From: Alcaligenaceae bacterium | GTDB taxonomy: Bacteria > Pseudomonadota > Gammaproteobacteria > Burkholderiales > Burkholderiaceae_B | Length of the DNA stretch: 64,000 nt | Assembly: GCA_012839585.1 (NCBI GenBank) | Contig: DUNB01000075.1 | Coordinates: forward strand, 1 to 64,000 | Direction: 5' to 3' | Shown here: positions 1-7,857 of the stretch, one piece after another | How the letters are laid out: each line of letters opens with the position of its first letter | How positions within the stretch are numbered: position 1 is the first letter of the stretch | Made by a program: the position numbers and the translations under genes | The notes under the pieces: model-generated | What the model was told of the DNA's origin: nothing | Databases searched by the model: none | What the model saw: the letters and a program-made list of their open reading frames with translations, nothing else

Positions 1-1
1 C

Positions 2-232
2 CATCGTTTGGACGCCATTAATGCCTGGACAGCGTGCGTAGATGTGGCGGGAGAACCACATGATCTTCTAGTGGTTTGTACCCAGTGTGGCAACGTCGCT
101 GAGCTCAGCGCACCTAGTTTAAGTCAGCAAATTAGCGACTGCATTTTACAAGCTGGTTTTGCTCTAGCTAGCAATGAAACCGAATTACGCGCCGTTTGCT
201 TGCAATGCCACGAGTCGTCCCCACATAGGTAG
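2..232 (+). CDS. zur: Fur-family regulator, probably Zur (C-terminal part only)
   Basis: This is the 3' end of a gene that starts before the window; the frame is open from base 2 (His-Arg-Leu-Asp-Ala). The visible part is the dimerisation half of a Fur-type metalloregulator, with two Cys-x-x-Cys pairs (CTQC and, near the end, CLQC followed by His) of the kind that hold structural zinc in Fur and Zur. Zur represses zinc uptake and zinc-sparing genes when zinc is plentiful. The assignment to Zur rather than Fur or PerR rests on these pairs and on the next gene, a histidine-rich COG0523 GTPase. The DNA-binding half is out of view, so the subfamily is not proven. Confidence 0.72.
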   Translation, partial: HRLDAINAWTACVDVAGEPHDLLVVCTQCGNVAELSAPSLSQQISDCILQAGFALASNETELRAVCLQCHESSPHR

Positions 233-304
233 GCATTCTTTGTTGTCATTTGCGCTTCAGCCTACGCTGTGCTGTAATCGCATAAATTTATTGAGAGGCC
301 TTGT

Positions 305-1360
305 ATGAACGCCGCTATAGAAAAAATGGTTCCAGTCACGGTACTAACTGGCTTTTTGGGTGCAGGTAAAACCACCCTATTAAAGCGTATTTTGTCCGAG
401 TTTCACGGACGCCGTATTGCGGTGATCGAAAACGAGTTTGGCCCTGAAAACATTGACAATGAGCTCTTAGTCCAAGACAACAAAGAAGAAATCATTGAGC
501 TCAACAATGGTTGCATTTGCTGTACGGTGCGCGGCGACCTGATGCGTACTTTGAACGATTTACGTGTAAAACGCGAAAAAGGCGAACTGCAATTTGAACG
601 CGTCATCATTGAGACCACTGGCATGGCCAACCCAGGCCCCGTCTGCCAAACCTTCTTCATGGACGATGATATTGCTGAATATTACCGCTTGGATGCCGTC
701 ATCACGGTAGTGGACGCCAAGCACGGTATGGAGACCTTAGACAAACAAGCTGAGTCACAAAAACAAATTGGTTTTGCTGATAGAATCTTGATCTCCAAAA
801 AAGATTTGGTCTCAGACGAAGACTACGAGGCCTTACGTAAACGCATTGTACGTATTAACCCACGTGCTACTATCTCTGCAGTACATTTTGGTGAAACCGA
901 TTTAAAAGAAATCCTGGATATCAGTGGCTTTAACCTTAATGCCATTTTAGATATTGATCCGGAATTCCTCGCTGACGAATCTCATGATCATCACGACCAT
1001 GATCATGACCACGATTGCGATGAACACTGTGATCACGACCACCATCATCACAAAGCGCACCAAGACAGTGTGAGCGCTTTTGTGTTTAAGTCTCGTCGCC
1101 CCTTTGACCCAGAGCGACTAGAGGATTTCTTAGGTGGGGTGGTACAGATTTTTGGACCGGACCTACTTCGCTATAAAGGTATTATTTACATTAAAGGTGC
1201 CAATCGTCGTATGCTATTTCAAGGGGTGCACATGATGATGGGCGCCGAACCAGGCAAACCTTGGTTAGGCAAAGAAAAACCAGAAACCAAGTTAGTCTTT
1301 ATCGGACATAACCTTCCAAAAGAAGTTTTCATGCAAGGGCTAGAGCAGTGTCTCGTTTAA
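305..1360 (+). CDS. COG0523/CobW-family GTPase, probable zinc chaperone
   Basis: A 351-residue G3E GTPase. The P-loop GFLGAGKTT is at residues 16-24 and the family metal motif CICC at about 70-73. A very His/Asp-rich metal-binding stretch lies at about 225-253, before the C-terminal CobW domain. GAGAGG seven bases before the ATG supports the start. COG0523 proteins load or distribute metals, and the zinc branch (ZigA/ZagA type) is usually induced by zinc starvation. Position 72 bp after a Zur-like gene favours zinc over cobalt, although the product is often labelled CobW. I could not pick out a clear Zur box in the short upstream gap. Confidence 0.88.
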   Translation: MNAAIEKMVPVTVLTGFLGAGKTTLLKRILSEFHGRRIAVIENEFGPENIDNELLVQDNKEEIIELNNGCICCTVRGDLMRTLNDLRVKREKGELQFERVIIETTGMANPGPVCQTFFMDDDIAEYYRLDAVITVVDAKHGMETLDKQAESQKQIGFADRILISKKDLVSDEDYEALRKRIVRINPRATISAVHFGETDLKEILDISGFNLNAILDIDPEFLADESHDHHDHDHDHDCDEHCDHDHHHHKAHQDSVSAFVFKSRRPFDPERLEDFLGGVVQIFGPDLLRYKGIIYIKGANRRMLFQGVHMMMGAEPGKPWLGKEKPETKLVFIGHNLPKEVFMQGLEQCLV

Positions 1361-1438
1361 CCCTTGTATTTGGCCTAATATCTCAAGGCTTAACTTAGGC
1401 AGGAGCTGTAGCTCCACGATGAAAAAAAGGGAACTATC

Positions 1439-1882
1439 ATGGCAAGCAATTCGAATGTCAGTACAAACCCAGATCAACTGTTAACAGTGGACGAACTCTT
1501 AGCAATGCCCGAAACCGACTACATGAACGCGGCTCAGTTGGCATTTTTTCAGAACCGTTTGCGTGAATTAGAAAAAGAGATCTTAGCCAATGCAGGCGCA
1601 ACCACTGAAAACCTACGAGAAACCCAGTTTGTGCCAGACCCAGCAGACCGCGCTACTATCGAAGAGGAGCACGCTCTCGAATTACGTACCCGTGACCGCG
1701 AACGCAAGCTGCTTAAAAAAGTACAGCAATCACTCGCTTTAATTGACTCGGGTGAATATGGTTGGTGCGAGGAAACCGGTGAGCCTATCGGTTTAAGACG
1801 TTTGTTGGCTCGTCCCACAGCCAATTTATCTCTTGAAGCCCAAGAGCGCCGTGAGAAACGCCAAAAGCTCTACGGTGACTAA
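1439..1882 (+). CDS. dksA: RNA polymerase-binding factor DksA (cysteine-poor form)
   Basis: A 147-residue DksA/TraR protein that binds the RNA polymerase secondary channel and works with ppGpp in the stringent response. The coiled-coil tip acidic motif DPADRA is at about residues 67-72. The finger region keeps only one (Cys110) of the four zinc cysteines of E. coli DksA; the others are replaced (CEET, then LSLEAQ). Burkholderiales DksA proteins commonly look like this, so the gene is probably the main functional dksA and not a decaying copy. The loss should make the fold less dependent on zinc, which suits its place behind Zur and the zinc GTPase. A terminator follows. Confidence 0.9.
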   Translation: MASNSNVSTNPDQLLTVDELLAMPETDYMNAAQLAFFQNRLRELEKEILANAGATTENLRETQFVPDPADRATIEEEHALELRTRDRERKLLKKVQQSLALIDSGEYGWCEETGEPIGLRRLLARPTANLSLEAQERREKRQKLYGD

Positions 1883-1911
1883 ATGCGTTAACGTTTCGCT
1901 TTGCCATTTTA

Positions 1912-1938
1912 AAAGCCACTCTATTTTTGAGTGGCTTT
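1912..1938 (+). terminator. Rho-independent terminator of dksA
   Basis: A 10-bp perfect stem (AAAGCCACTC with GAGTGGCTTT) around a T-rich 7-nt loop, followed by TCTTT. It separates dksA from the hslVU promoter. Confidence 0.8.
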
Positions 1939-1948
1939 CTTTATGGCT

Positions 1949-1977
1949 CTTGAATTTATCCGCTACAGCCCCACCTA
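1949..1977 (+). promoter_or_regulatory. Sigma-32 (RpoH) type heat-shock promoter for hslVU
   Basis: The sequence holds CTTGAA (1949-1954), a 14-base spacer and CCCCACCTA (1969-1977). This closely matches the RpoH consensus of CTTGAA and CCCCAT-T with an 11-15 base spacer. It starts 10 bases past the dksA terminator and about 30 bp before hslV, the position expected for the classic heat-shock gene hslV. Confidence 0.75.
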
Positions 1978-2004
1978 CAGAAACACACAACGCAGAGGAT
2001 CATA

Positions 2005-2538
2005 ATGGAACAATTTCACGCCACAACTATTATCGCCGTGCGTCGCGGCAACGAAGTCGCCATTGGCGGCGACGGTCAAGTGACCCTAGGTAATGTTGTC
2101 GTCAAAGGTACGGCACGTAAAATCCGTCGTCTTTATAAAGACCAAGTCTTAGCCGGTTTTGCCGGAGCAACGGCTGATGCCTTTACCTTGCAAGAACGCT
2201 TCGAGGCCAAACTAGAAAAACACCAAGGCCATTTACTGCGCGCAGCCGTAGAGCTGACTCGCGACTGGCGTACAGATCGCGTCTTGCGCAAGCTCGAAGC
2301 GATGCTGATCGTAGCAGATAAAGAACACACCTTAATTCTGACCGGAAACGGCGATGTGCTCGAGCCCGAACATGGCTTAGCCGCGATTGGCTCAGGGGGC
2401 TCCTTCGCTCATTCAGCCGGTCTGGCGCTATTACATAATACCGATCTGTCACCCGCTGAGATCGTGAAGAAATCCCTAGAAATCGCCGGTGACTTGTGTA
2501 TTTACACCAACCAAAGTCACATCATCGAAACTCTATAA
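2005..2538 (+). CDS. hslV: ATP-dependent protease proteolytic subunit HslV
   Basis: A 177-residue Ntn-hydrolase that forms the double-hexamer proteolytic core of the HslUV (ClpQY) protease in the cytosol. The start [10 protein letters not shown] carries a six-residue propeptide; after processing, Thr7 becomes the N-terminal nucleophile. The typical GGDGQVT segment follows. Length is normal. The start is supported by AGAGG at 1994-1998. hslU follows after 23 bp, so the two are co-transcribed, very probably from the heat-shock promoter at 1949-1977. Confidence 0.96.
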   Translation: MEQFHATTIIAVRRGNEVAIGGDGQVTLGNVVVKGTARKIRRLYKDQVLAGFAGATADAFTLQERFEAKLEKHQGHLLRAAVELTRDWRTDRVLRKLEAMLIVADKEHTLILTGNGDVLEPEHGLAAIGSGGSFAHSAGLALLHNTDLSPAEIVKKSLEIAGDLCIYTNQSHIIETL

Positions 2539-2561
2539 TTATTTAGCTTTAGGTCAATATT

Positions 2562-3893
2562 ATGTCAACAACCATGACCCCCGCCGAAATCGTTTCCGAA
2601 TTAGACAAAAACATCGTTGGGCAAAATAAAGCCAAACGCTCGGTGGCTGTAGCACTACGTAATCGCTGGCGTCGTCAGCAGGTTGCAGATCCCCTACGCA
2701 ATGAGATCGTCCCCAAAAACATTTTGATGATTGGACCCACCGGCGTAGGTAAAACAGAAATCGCCCGTCGTTTAGCCAAACTGGCGAATGCCCCTTTTAT
2801 TAAAGTCGAGGCCACTAAATTTACCGAGGTAGGTTACGTAGGACGTGACGTAGAAACCATCATTCGTGATTTGGTCGATGCTTCCGTAAAACAAACACGT
2901 GAAATCGCCATGCGTCAGGTCAAAACACAAGCCGAAGACGCTGCCGAAGACCGCATTTTAGATGTGCTGATTCCCCCTGCACGTAACGCCATGGGTGAGC
3001 CCGAGCGCAACGAAGGGTCCAGCGCACGTCAAACCTTCCGCAAACGTCTACGTGAAGGCAAACTGGACGACACCGAAATCGAAATCGAGTTGGCCCAAGC
3101 CATGCCACAAATGGAAATTATGGCTCCTCCTGGAATGGAGGAAATGACAGAGCAGTTACGCGGCATGTTCGCCGGACTGGGTCGCGATAAAACCAAACCG
3201 CGCAAAATCAAAGTCAAAGAGGCGTTCAAGATTCTGGTCGAAGAAGAAGCCGCTAAACGCGTCAACGAGGACGATCTACGCACCGAGGCGGTGCGCAATG
3301 CCGAACAAAATGGAATTGTGTTCCTAGACGAGATTGATAAAGTCACCGCTCGCGAAGGCAACACCAGCGGCGAAGTGTCCCGTCAAGGGGTACAGCGTGA
3401 CCTGTTGCCCTTGGTCGAAGGAACCACGGTAAGCACCAAATATGGCACCGTTCGCACTGACCATATTCTGTTTATTGCTTCGGGCGCTTTCCACTTATCG
3501 CGTCCTTCTGACCTCATTCCTGAGCTACAAGGTCGCTTCCCCATCCGTGTAGAGCTGGATTCACTGAGCGCTGATGAGTTTGTACAGATCTTATCTGACA
3601 CCGATGCTTCGCTTACCAAACAATACAGTGCTTTGATGGCCACCGAAGACGTAGAGCTCAATTTCCAACCCGACGGTATACGTCGCTTGGCAGAACTCGC
3701 CTTCGAGGTCAACGAGCGCACAGAGAACATCGGGGCGCGTCGTTTGTACACCGTGATGGAAAAGCTGCTTGAGGACCTATCTTACGAGGCCGGTTCCAAA
3801 GGCGCACAACAAGTCACCATTGATGCCGACTACGTCAACAATAAGCTAGCAGAAACCGCTGGTAGCCAGGACTTGTCTCGCTACGTACTCTAA
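2562..3893 (+). CDS. hslU: ATP-dependent protease ATPase subunit HslU
   Basis: A 443-residue AAA+ unfoldase that feeds substrates to HslV. Walker A GPTGVGKT is at residues 58-65 and Walker B (IVFLDEID) near 250-258. Between them lies the family I-domain insertion, rich in charged residues. The C-terminal RYVL matches the HslU tail that docks into HslV. Length is full. It ends in a terminator shared with the convergent CusF-like gene. Confidence 0.97.
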   Translation: MSTTMTPAEIVSELDKNIVGQNKAKRSVAVALRNRWRRQQVADPLRNEIVPKNILMIGPTGVGKTEIARRLAKLANAPFIKVEATKFTEVGYVGRDVETIIRDLVDASVKQTREIAMRQVKTQAEDAAEDRILDVLIPPARNAMGEPERNEGSSARQTFRKRLREGKLDDTEIEIELAQAMPQMEIMAPPGMEEMTEQLRGMFAGLGRDKTKPRKIKVKEAFKILVEEEAAKRVNEDDLRTEAVRNAEQNGIVFLDEIDKVTAREGNTSGEVSRQGVQRDLLPLVEGTTVSTKYGTVRTDHILFIASGAFHLSRPSDLIPELQGRFPIRVELDSLSADEFVQILSDTDASLTKQYSALMATEDVELNFQPDGIRRLAELAFEVNERTENIGARRLYTVMEKLLEDLSYEAGSKGAQQVTIDADYVNNKLAETAGSQDLSRYVL

Positions 3894-3960
3894 TGCTTGG
3901 GGCGGCCTAGTGCCGCACCTAAGCCTTCTCTTGTTGTCTCTACCCAAAGGGCATCATAAA

Positions 3961-3990
3961 AAAAGCCGATTTTCATTAATCGGCTTTTTT
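3961..3990. terminator. Bidirectional terminator between hslU and the CusF-like gene
   Basis: Stem AAAAGCCGATT (3961-3971) pairs with AATCGGCTTTT (3978-3988) around a 6-nt loop. A T-run follows on the plus strand and another on the minus strand, so it can serve both convergent genes. Confidence 0.85.
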
Positions 3991-4029
3991 GCGTGCTAAG
4001 GCACTAAATAAGGGTGGGAACCCATCGGC

Positions 4030-4332
4030 TTATTTGCTGATTTTCGTCACCACATAGTCACCTGCGCGGCGTTCAGCGGTAAATTTCACCTTATCGCCCG
4101 GTTTAATATCAACCAACAGCGCAGGATCAATCAAATACACCAGCGTCATCTCGGATAACTCTAAGGCATCGATTTTGCCATGCTTAAGGGTGATTTTCCC
4201 TGCTGCCGCATCAATACGACGTACCTCACCTGTGGCAGTACCCTGTTGTGCCACAGCGGGAATAACGACCGCTGCCGTAGCACCCAAAGCAAAAATGACC
4301 GCTGCGGTGTGACGTGTAAATAATAAAGACAT
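4030..4332 (-). CDS. Periplasmic CusF-like protein with degenerate metal site
   Basis: A 100-residue protein with an N-terminal signal peptide (basic start, hydrophobic core, Ala-x-Ala before Gln-Gln) and a small OB-like domain related to the copper chaperone CusF. The segment TLKHGKI keeps the CusF histidine. The next strand reads LSEMTLVY, where CusF has Trp and a Met-x-Met pair, so the Trp and one Met are lost. Copper binding is therefore doubtful; it may be a structural relative. I place the start at the ATG at 4332 because AAGGGG lies just before it; an upstream in-frame ATG at 4347 is less well supported. No cusABC-like genes are nearby. Confidence 0.7.
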   Translation of the reverse strand: MSLLFTRHTAAVIFALGATAAVVIPAVAQQGTATGEVRRIDAAAGKITLKHGKIDALELSEMTLVYLIDPALLVDIKPGDKVKFTAERRAGDYVVTKISK

Positions 4333-4381
4333 ACAATCCCCTTTCATTCGTGTTCATCCCATTTTACTACGAGGTTTCCGC

Positions 4382-4891
4382 GTGAGCGAAGTGTTTGGCA
4401 ACTATATGTTGCGTACTGCTATTCCTGAAGACATTCCCCAAATCGTCAATCTGATGCGTGATATGGCGGAATTCGAAAAAATGCTGGACCAGTTTGAGGC
4501 CACCGAAGACGCCATTTATGACAACGTGTTCGGCGCTGAACCAGCGGCCAAAGCCTTAGTCATCACGCCCAAAGACCAGCCGGATCACCTCATCGCTTAT
4601 GTGTTTTGGTTCCACAACTATTCTACCTTTAAGGCAAAGCGTGGCCTGTACCTAGAAGATATTTATATCGCACCGGAACACCGCAACCAAGGGTTAGGCG
4701 GTTTTGTGCTAAAACAGCTCGCCAAAAAGGCCATTGAGTTAGATTGTGGTCGCTTTGAGTGGGTGGTTTTAGATTGGAACCAAAACGCCATCGATTTCTA
4801 CGAGCACCACGGTGCAACCGTCCTACCCGAGTGGCGTATTGTGCGTCTTGAGGGCAACTCCTTACATCAATTGGCAGCAACCCATGACTAA
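4382..4891 (+). CDS. GNAT-family N-acetyltransferase
   Basis: A 169-residue single-domain GNAT enzyme. The acetyl-CoA pyrophosphate loop is visible as APEHRNQGLGG (R/Q-x-x-G-x-G/A type). The C-terminal part WVVLDWNQNAIDFYEHHGA is typical of diamine/thialysine N-acetyltransferase-like members. The substrate is not known. The start is GTG at 4382, supported by GAGG seven bases upstream; an ATG eight codons later is possible. The 3' end overlaps the adenosyltransferase gene by 8 bp, so the two are translationally coupled. Confidence 0.85.
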   Translation: MSEVFGNYMLRTAIPEDIPQIVNLMRDMAEFEKMLDQFEATEDAIYDNVFGAEPAAKALVITPKDQPDHLIAYVFWFHNYSTFKAKRGLYLEDIYIAPEHRNQGLGGFVLKQLAKKAIELDCGRFEWVVLDWNQNAIDFYEHHGATVLPEWRIVRLEGNSLHQLAATHD

Positions 4892-5423
4892 TCGTCTCTC
4901 TGTTATCACAACCCGTGCCGGCGATGACGGCAATACCTCTTTAGGTGATGGTCAACGTGTTTCTAAAACGCATTTACGCGTTCAAGCCTTGGGCGACGTA
5001 GACGAGTTGAACAGTCATATTGGGGTGTTGCGTTGCGAAGCGCTTCCCTCTGATATAGACAGTTGCTTAACCCGTATCCAGCGTGATTTATTTGATATGG
5101 GAGCAGAGCTCGCGGTCCCTGGCTACGAAGTGCTCACCAAGGAACATGTGTTGTTTCTAGAGCAACAGCTACAGCATTACAACGCCGACCTGCCGCCTTT
5201 AAAAGAGTTTATTCTGCCAGGTGGTTGTCGCGCCGCCGCGCTCGCCCACATCGTACGTACTGTAGCACGCCGTGCCGAACGCGCTGTGATTGCTTTGAAT
5301 CAAACGGATCAGGGTCTAAGTGATTCCAGCACGCATTATTTGAATCGCCTATCCGACCTGGCCTTTGTTTTAGCACGCCAACTGAATAAAGCGAATCAAA
5401 CCGCCGATGTATTGTGGCGATAA
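4884..5423 (+). CDS. Cob(I)alamin adenosyltransferase, PduO type
   Basis: A 179-residue ATP:corrinoid adenosyltransferase that makes adenosylcobalamin from cob(I)alamin and ATP. The N-terminal ATP-binding motif TRAGDDGNTSLGDG-R is at residues about 9-23, followed by LGDVDELNSHIG and the C-terminal helix RTVARRAERAV; all are hallmarks of the PduO family. The true start is the ATG at 4884, inside the end of the GNAT gene; a longer frame upstream only reads the neighbour out of frame. It connects to the B12 genes near 44-51 kb. Its stop is one base from the stop of the convergent regulator gene. Confidence 0.92.
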   Translation: MTNRLSVITTRAGDDGNTSLGDGQRVSKTHLRVQALGDVDELNSHIGVLRCEALPSDIDSCLTRIQRDLFDMGAELAVPGYEVLTKEHVLFLEQQLQHYNADLPPLKEFILPGGCRAAALAHIVRTVARRAERAVIALNQTDQGLSDSSTHYLNRLSDLAFVLARQLNKANQTADVLWR

Positions 5424-5424
5424 G

Positions 5425-6303
5425 CTATTTCCAATAAGCCCCAGTGTGATGCAGCTGATTTTCTGCCGATTGCAAACCGCTGAGGGCTTTTTTACCAGAA
5501 CGAGCCAAAATTTGTTCTATCAGCCCCTCGACCAGCGCGATAGCCGCCGTACTTGATGGAAAAAAAGACGGAACCTCGGTGCCGAAAATCAAATTGCATT
5601 TGGACTCCAAAGCAATAGGAGCTACCCGGCTGTCACATAGCGCAATAACTTGGCAGCCGCTTTCTATGGCGGCCTCGTAAACGCGCACGATTTCGTTAGA
5701 ATACGGCGCAAAAGCCGTCAACACCACCACGTCACCCGCTTGCAAGGCCCTGAGCTCCATCTCTAGTGTGCCGGCCTCAGAACGCAGCATAGACACCGAC
5801 GGTCTAAATAGACGATACAAATAATAAAACGTAAAAGCCGGTGCGTGAGAAGCTCTAAAACCTGCCACATAAACGCGTTTGGCTTTCACTAGAAGCTCTA
5901 CGGCTTCTGCCATCGTCGTTGCATTCAGCTCTTGCAAACTCATTACATTACGCGCTTGAGCTTGATTCATCTGTGTCAACATGGTCGTCGGATTGCGACG
6001 ACGCACCACGGCTTTGGCCTGCTCGGTATACGCCATTGGCGTCTGTCGCAATGATTGTACGAACACATCCTTTAAACCGGACCACCCGGCATAGCCTAAC
6101 GACTGAGCCAAGCGCACCAACGTCGCCGGCTGCACGCCAGCTTGTGTGGCAATCGTTCGCATCGAAGCTATGGGCACATCACCAGGATGATCAATCAAAT
6201 ACCGTGCACTGATCTGGAATTGCGTAGGCATCTCCGCATACGTGCTTTGTAGGCGTTGAATTAAGCTTTCTAGCGTTTGAGGTGGTCTATTTTTTTTACT
6301 CAT
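5425..6303 (-). CDS. MurR/RpiR-family transcriptional regulator
   Basis: A 292-residue regulator with an N-terminal RpiR helix-turn-helix (about residues 10-85, including IATQAGVQPATLVRLAQSLGY) and a C-terminal SIS domain (about 130-260) that usually senses a phosphosugar or other small ligand. I use the ATG at 6303; a TTG 14 codons upstream is open but has no ribosome site. It is divergent from the aminotransferase gene, and the shared gap contains GAAAC/GTTTC half-sites, so it probably controls that operon and perhaps itself. The ligand is not predictable, but the neighbours point to an amino compound rather than a sugar. Confidence 0.85.
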   Translation of the reverse strand: MSKKNRPPQTLESLIQRLQSTYAEMPTQFQISARYLIDHPGDVPIASMRTIATQAGVQPATLVRLAQSLGYAGWSGLKDVFVQSLRQTPMAYTEQAKAVVRRRNPTTMLTQMNQAQARNVMSLQELNATTMAEAVELLVKAKRVYVAGFRASHAPAFTFYYLYRLFRPSVSMLRSEAGTLEMELRALQAGDVVVLTAFAPYSNEIVRVYEAAIESGCQVIALCDSRVAPIALESKCNLIFGTEVPSFFPSSTAAIALVEGLIEQILARSGKKALSGLQSAENQLHHTGAYWK

Positions 6304-6380
6304 AACATACAGTATATCGTGTTTATTGATGTGTTTAGGCAACAACCCGATGATTCAAAACGTTTCATTTGCCCAATAAC

Positions 6381-6408
6381 TTGATTTATATGATTCATGC
6401 GCTATGCT
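6381..6408 (+). promoter_or_regulatory. Predicted sigma-70 promoter of the aminotransferase operon
   Basis: TTGATT (6381-6386) and TATGCT (6403-6408) are separated by 16 bases. The predicted start of transcription falls inside the palindrome at 6413-6426. Confidence 0.5.
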
Positions 6409-6412
6409 AATA

Positions 6413-6426
6413 GAAACAACTGTTTC
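6413..6426. promoter_or_regulatory. Palindromic operator candidate for the RpiR-type regulator
   Basis: GAAAC-AACT-GTTTC is a perfect 5-bp inverted repeat at the expected transcription start. Two further half-sites lie nearby: GTTTC at 6362-6366 and GAAAC at 6442-6446. The placement suits repression of the aminotransferase promoter. Confidence 0.5.
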
Positions 6427-6488
6427 ATCAGCGACTAAAAAGAAACGGTTGGATCAGCAACGTATTTCTTTTATTAAAGTAGGCCGCC

Positions 6489-7841
6489 ATGACACATGTT
6501 TTTCACCGTAACCCTCTACAGACTCTCCCTACCGCTGTTGCCGGCGAAGGGATAGAGCTCATCGACCAAAATGGTAAGCGCTATATTGATGCATCAGGAG
6601 GCGCCGCCGTTTCTTGTTTAGGCCATAGCCACGCTGATGTGATCAATGCCATCCATCAACAAATTGATGCCGTGGCTTATGCACACACCTCTTTCTTTAC
6701 TAATGATGCGGCCGAAGAGCTCGCCACCTTTTTAGCGGAGCGTGCTCCCGGTGATCTGAACCATGTGTACTTTGTTTCGGGTGGCTCCGAGGCCGTAGAG
6801 GCCGCGTTAAAATTGGCTCGTCAATACTTTGTTGAACTCAACCAGCCCAGTCGCCGCCTCTTTATTGCCCGTCGCCAAAGCTATCATGGCAACACCTTGG
6901 GTGCTTTAGCTATTGGTGGTAACGCTTGGCGTCGCGCACCTTTTTTACCCTTATTGACCGAAGCTCACCACGTTTCACCCTGCTACGCCTATCGCGATCA
7001 AGCCGAACACGAGACCGAGCAGCAATACGCGCAGCGCCTTGCTGATGAGCTAGAACAAAAAATTCTGGACTTAGGTCCCGATAACGTGGCCGCCTTTGTA
7101 GCTGAAACCGTAGTGGGCGCAACAGCCGGGGTGTTGCCTCCCGTTGAGGGCTACTTACAAGCCATTCGTGCCGTATGTGATAAATACGGTGTGTTGTTGA
7201 TCTTAGACGAAGTGATGTGTGGCATGGGCCGTACTGGGCATCTCTTTGCTTGCGCCGAAGACCAAATCGCCCCAGATATTCTGACGATTGCTAAAGGACT
7301 AGGTGCAGGTTATCAACCAATTGGTGCCATGTTAGCCAGCAGTAAAATCTACGATACCATTACTCAAGGTTCGGGCTTTTTCCAACACGGTCATACCTAC
7401 ATGGGTCATGCCACCGCTTGTGCAGCCGCTTTGGCGGTACAAAAAGTCATCGAACGTGATCAGTTGCTCGATAATGTGATGGAGCGTGGCCAACAGTTGC
7501 GCGATGAATTACACGCCGCCTTAGACCTTCACCCCAATGTGGGAGATATACGCGGTCGTGGCTTAATGGTAGGTATAGAGCTGGTCGCCGATAAAAACAG
7601 CAAAGAGCCTTTAAACCACAAGGAAAAAACCCATGCCAAACTACGTAAGGTAGCGATGGAAAAAGGGTTATTGATGTACCCAATGGGTGGAACCGTTGAC
7701 GGTGTGCATGGTGATCATATTCTCCTAGCACCTCCCTTTATTTGCACTCCCAATGATATCTCACGTATTGTAGAATTAGTCAGTGCTACTCTTTATGAAG
7801 TGCTGCCTTTTGCAATCGAACCTATAGCGTTACGCGCTTAA
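6489..7841 (+). CDS. Class III PLP-dependent aminotransferase
   Basis: A 450-residue fold-type I aminotransferase of the omega-transaminase/ornithine group. Visible marks are SGGSEAVEAALK (about residues 97-108, phosphate contact), LILDEV (the Asp near 240 that holds the PLP ring nitrogen) and the Schiff-base Lys269 in IAKGLGAGY. It probably moves an amino group from an amine or beta/omega-amino acid to pyruvate or 2-oxoglutarate; the substrate cannot be read from sequence. It is followed after 16 bp by the decarboxylase-like gene, and a symporter lies beyond. The regulator upstream probably controls it. Confidence 0.9.
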   Translation: MTHVFHRNPLQTLPTAVAGEGIELIDQNGKRYIDASGGAAVSCLGHSHADVINAIHQQIDAVAYAHTSFFTNDAAEELATFLAERAPGDLNHVYFVSGGSEAVEAALKLARQYFVELNQPSRRLFIARRQSYHGNTLGALAIGGNAWRRAPFLPLLTEAHHVSPCYAYRDQAEHETEQQYAQRLADELEQKILDLGPDNVAAFVAETVVGATAGVLPPVEGYLQAIRAVCDKYGVLLILDEVMCGMGRTGHLFACAEDQIAPDILTIAKGLGAGYQPIGAMLASSKIYDTITQGSGFFQHGHTYMGHATACAAALAVQKVIERDQLLDNVMERGQQLRDELHAALDLHPNVGDIRGRGLMVGIELVADKNSKEPLNHKEKTHAKLRKVAMEKGLLMYPMGGTVDGVHGDHILLAPPFICTPNDISRIVELVSATLYEVLPFAIEPIALRA

Positions 7842-7857
7842 TTATTGGAAGTGATTT

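Noticed and set aside
1402-1415. GGAGCT-GT-AGCTCC palindrome upstream of dksA
   Set aside because: It does not resemble a known Zur box and has no promoter elements in register; it may be a chance hairpin in the leader.
4812-4883. Longer N-terminus for the cobalamin adenosyltransferase
   Set aside because: The extension runs through the GNAT coding region and does not look like the family; the ATG at 4884 gives the typical start.
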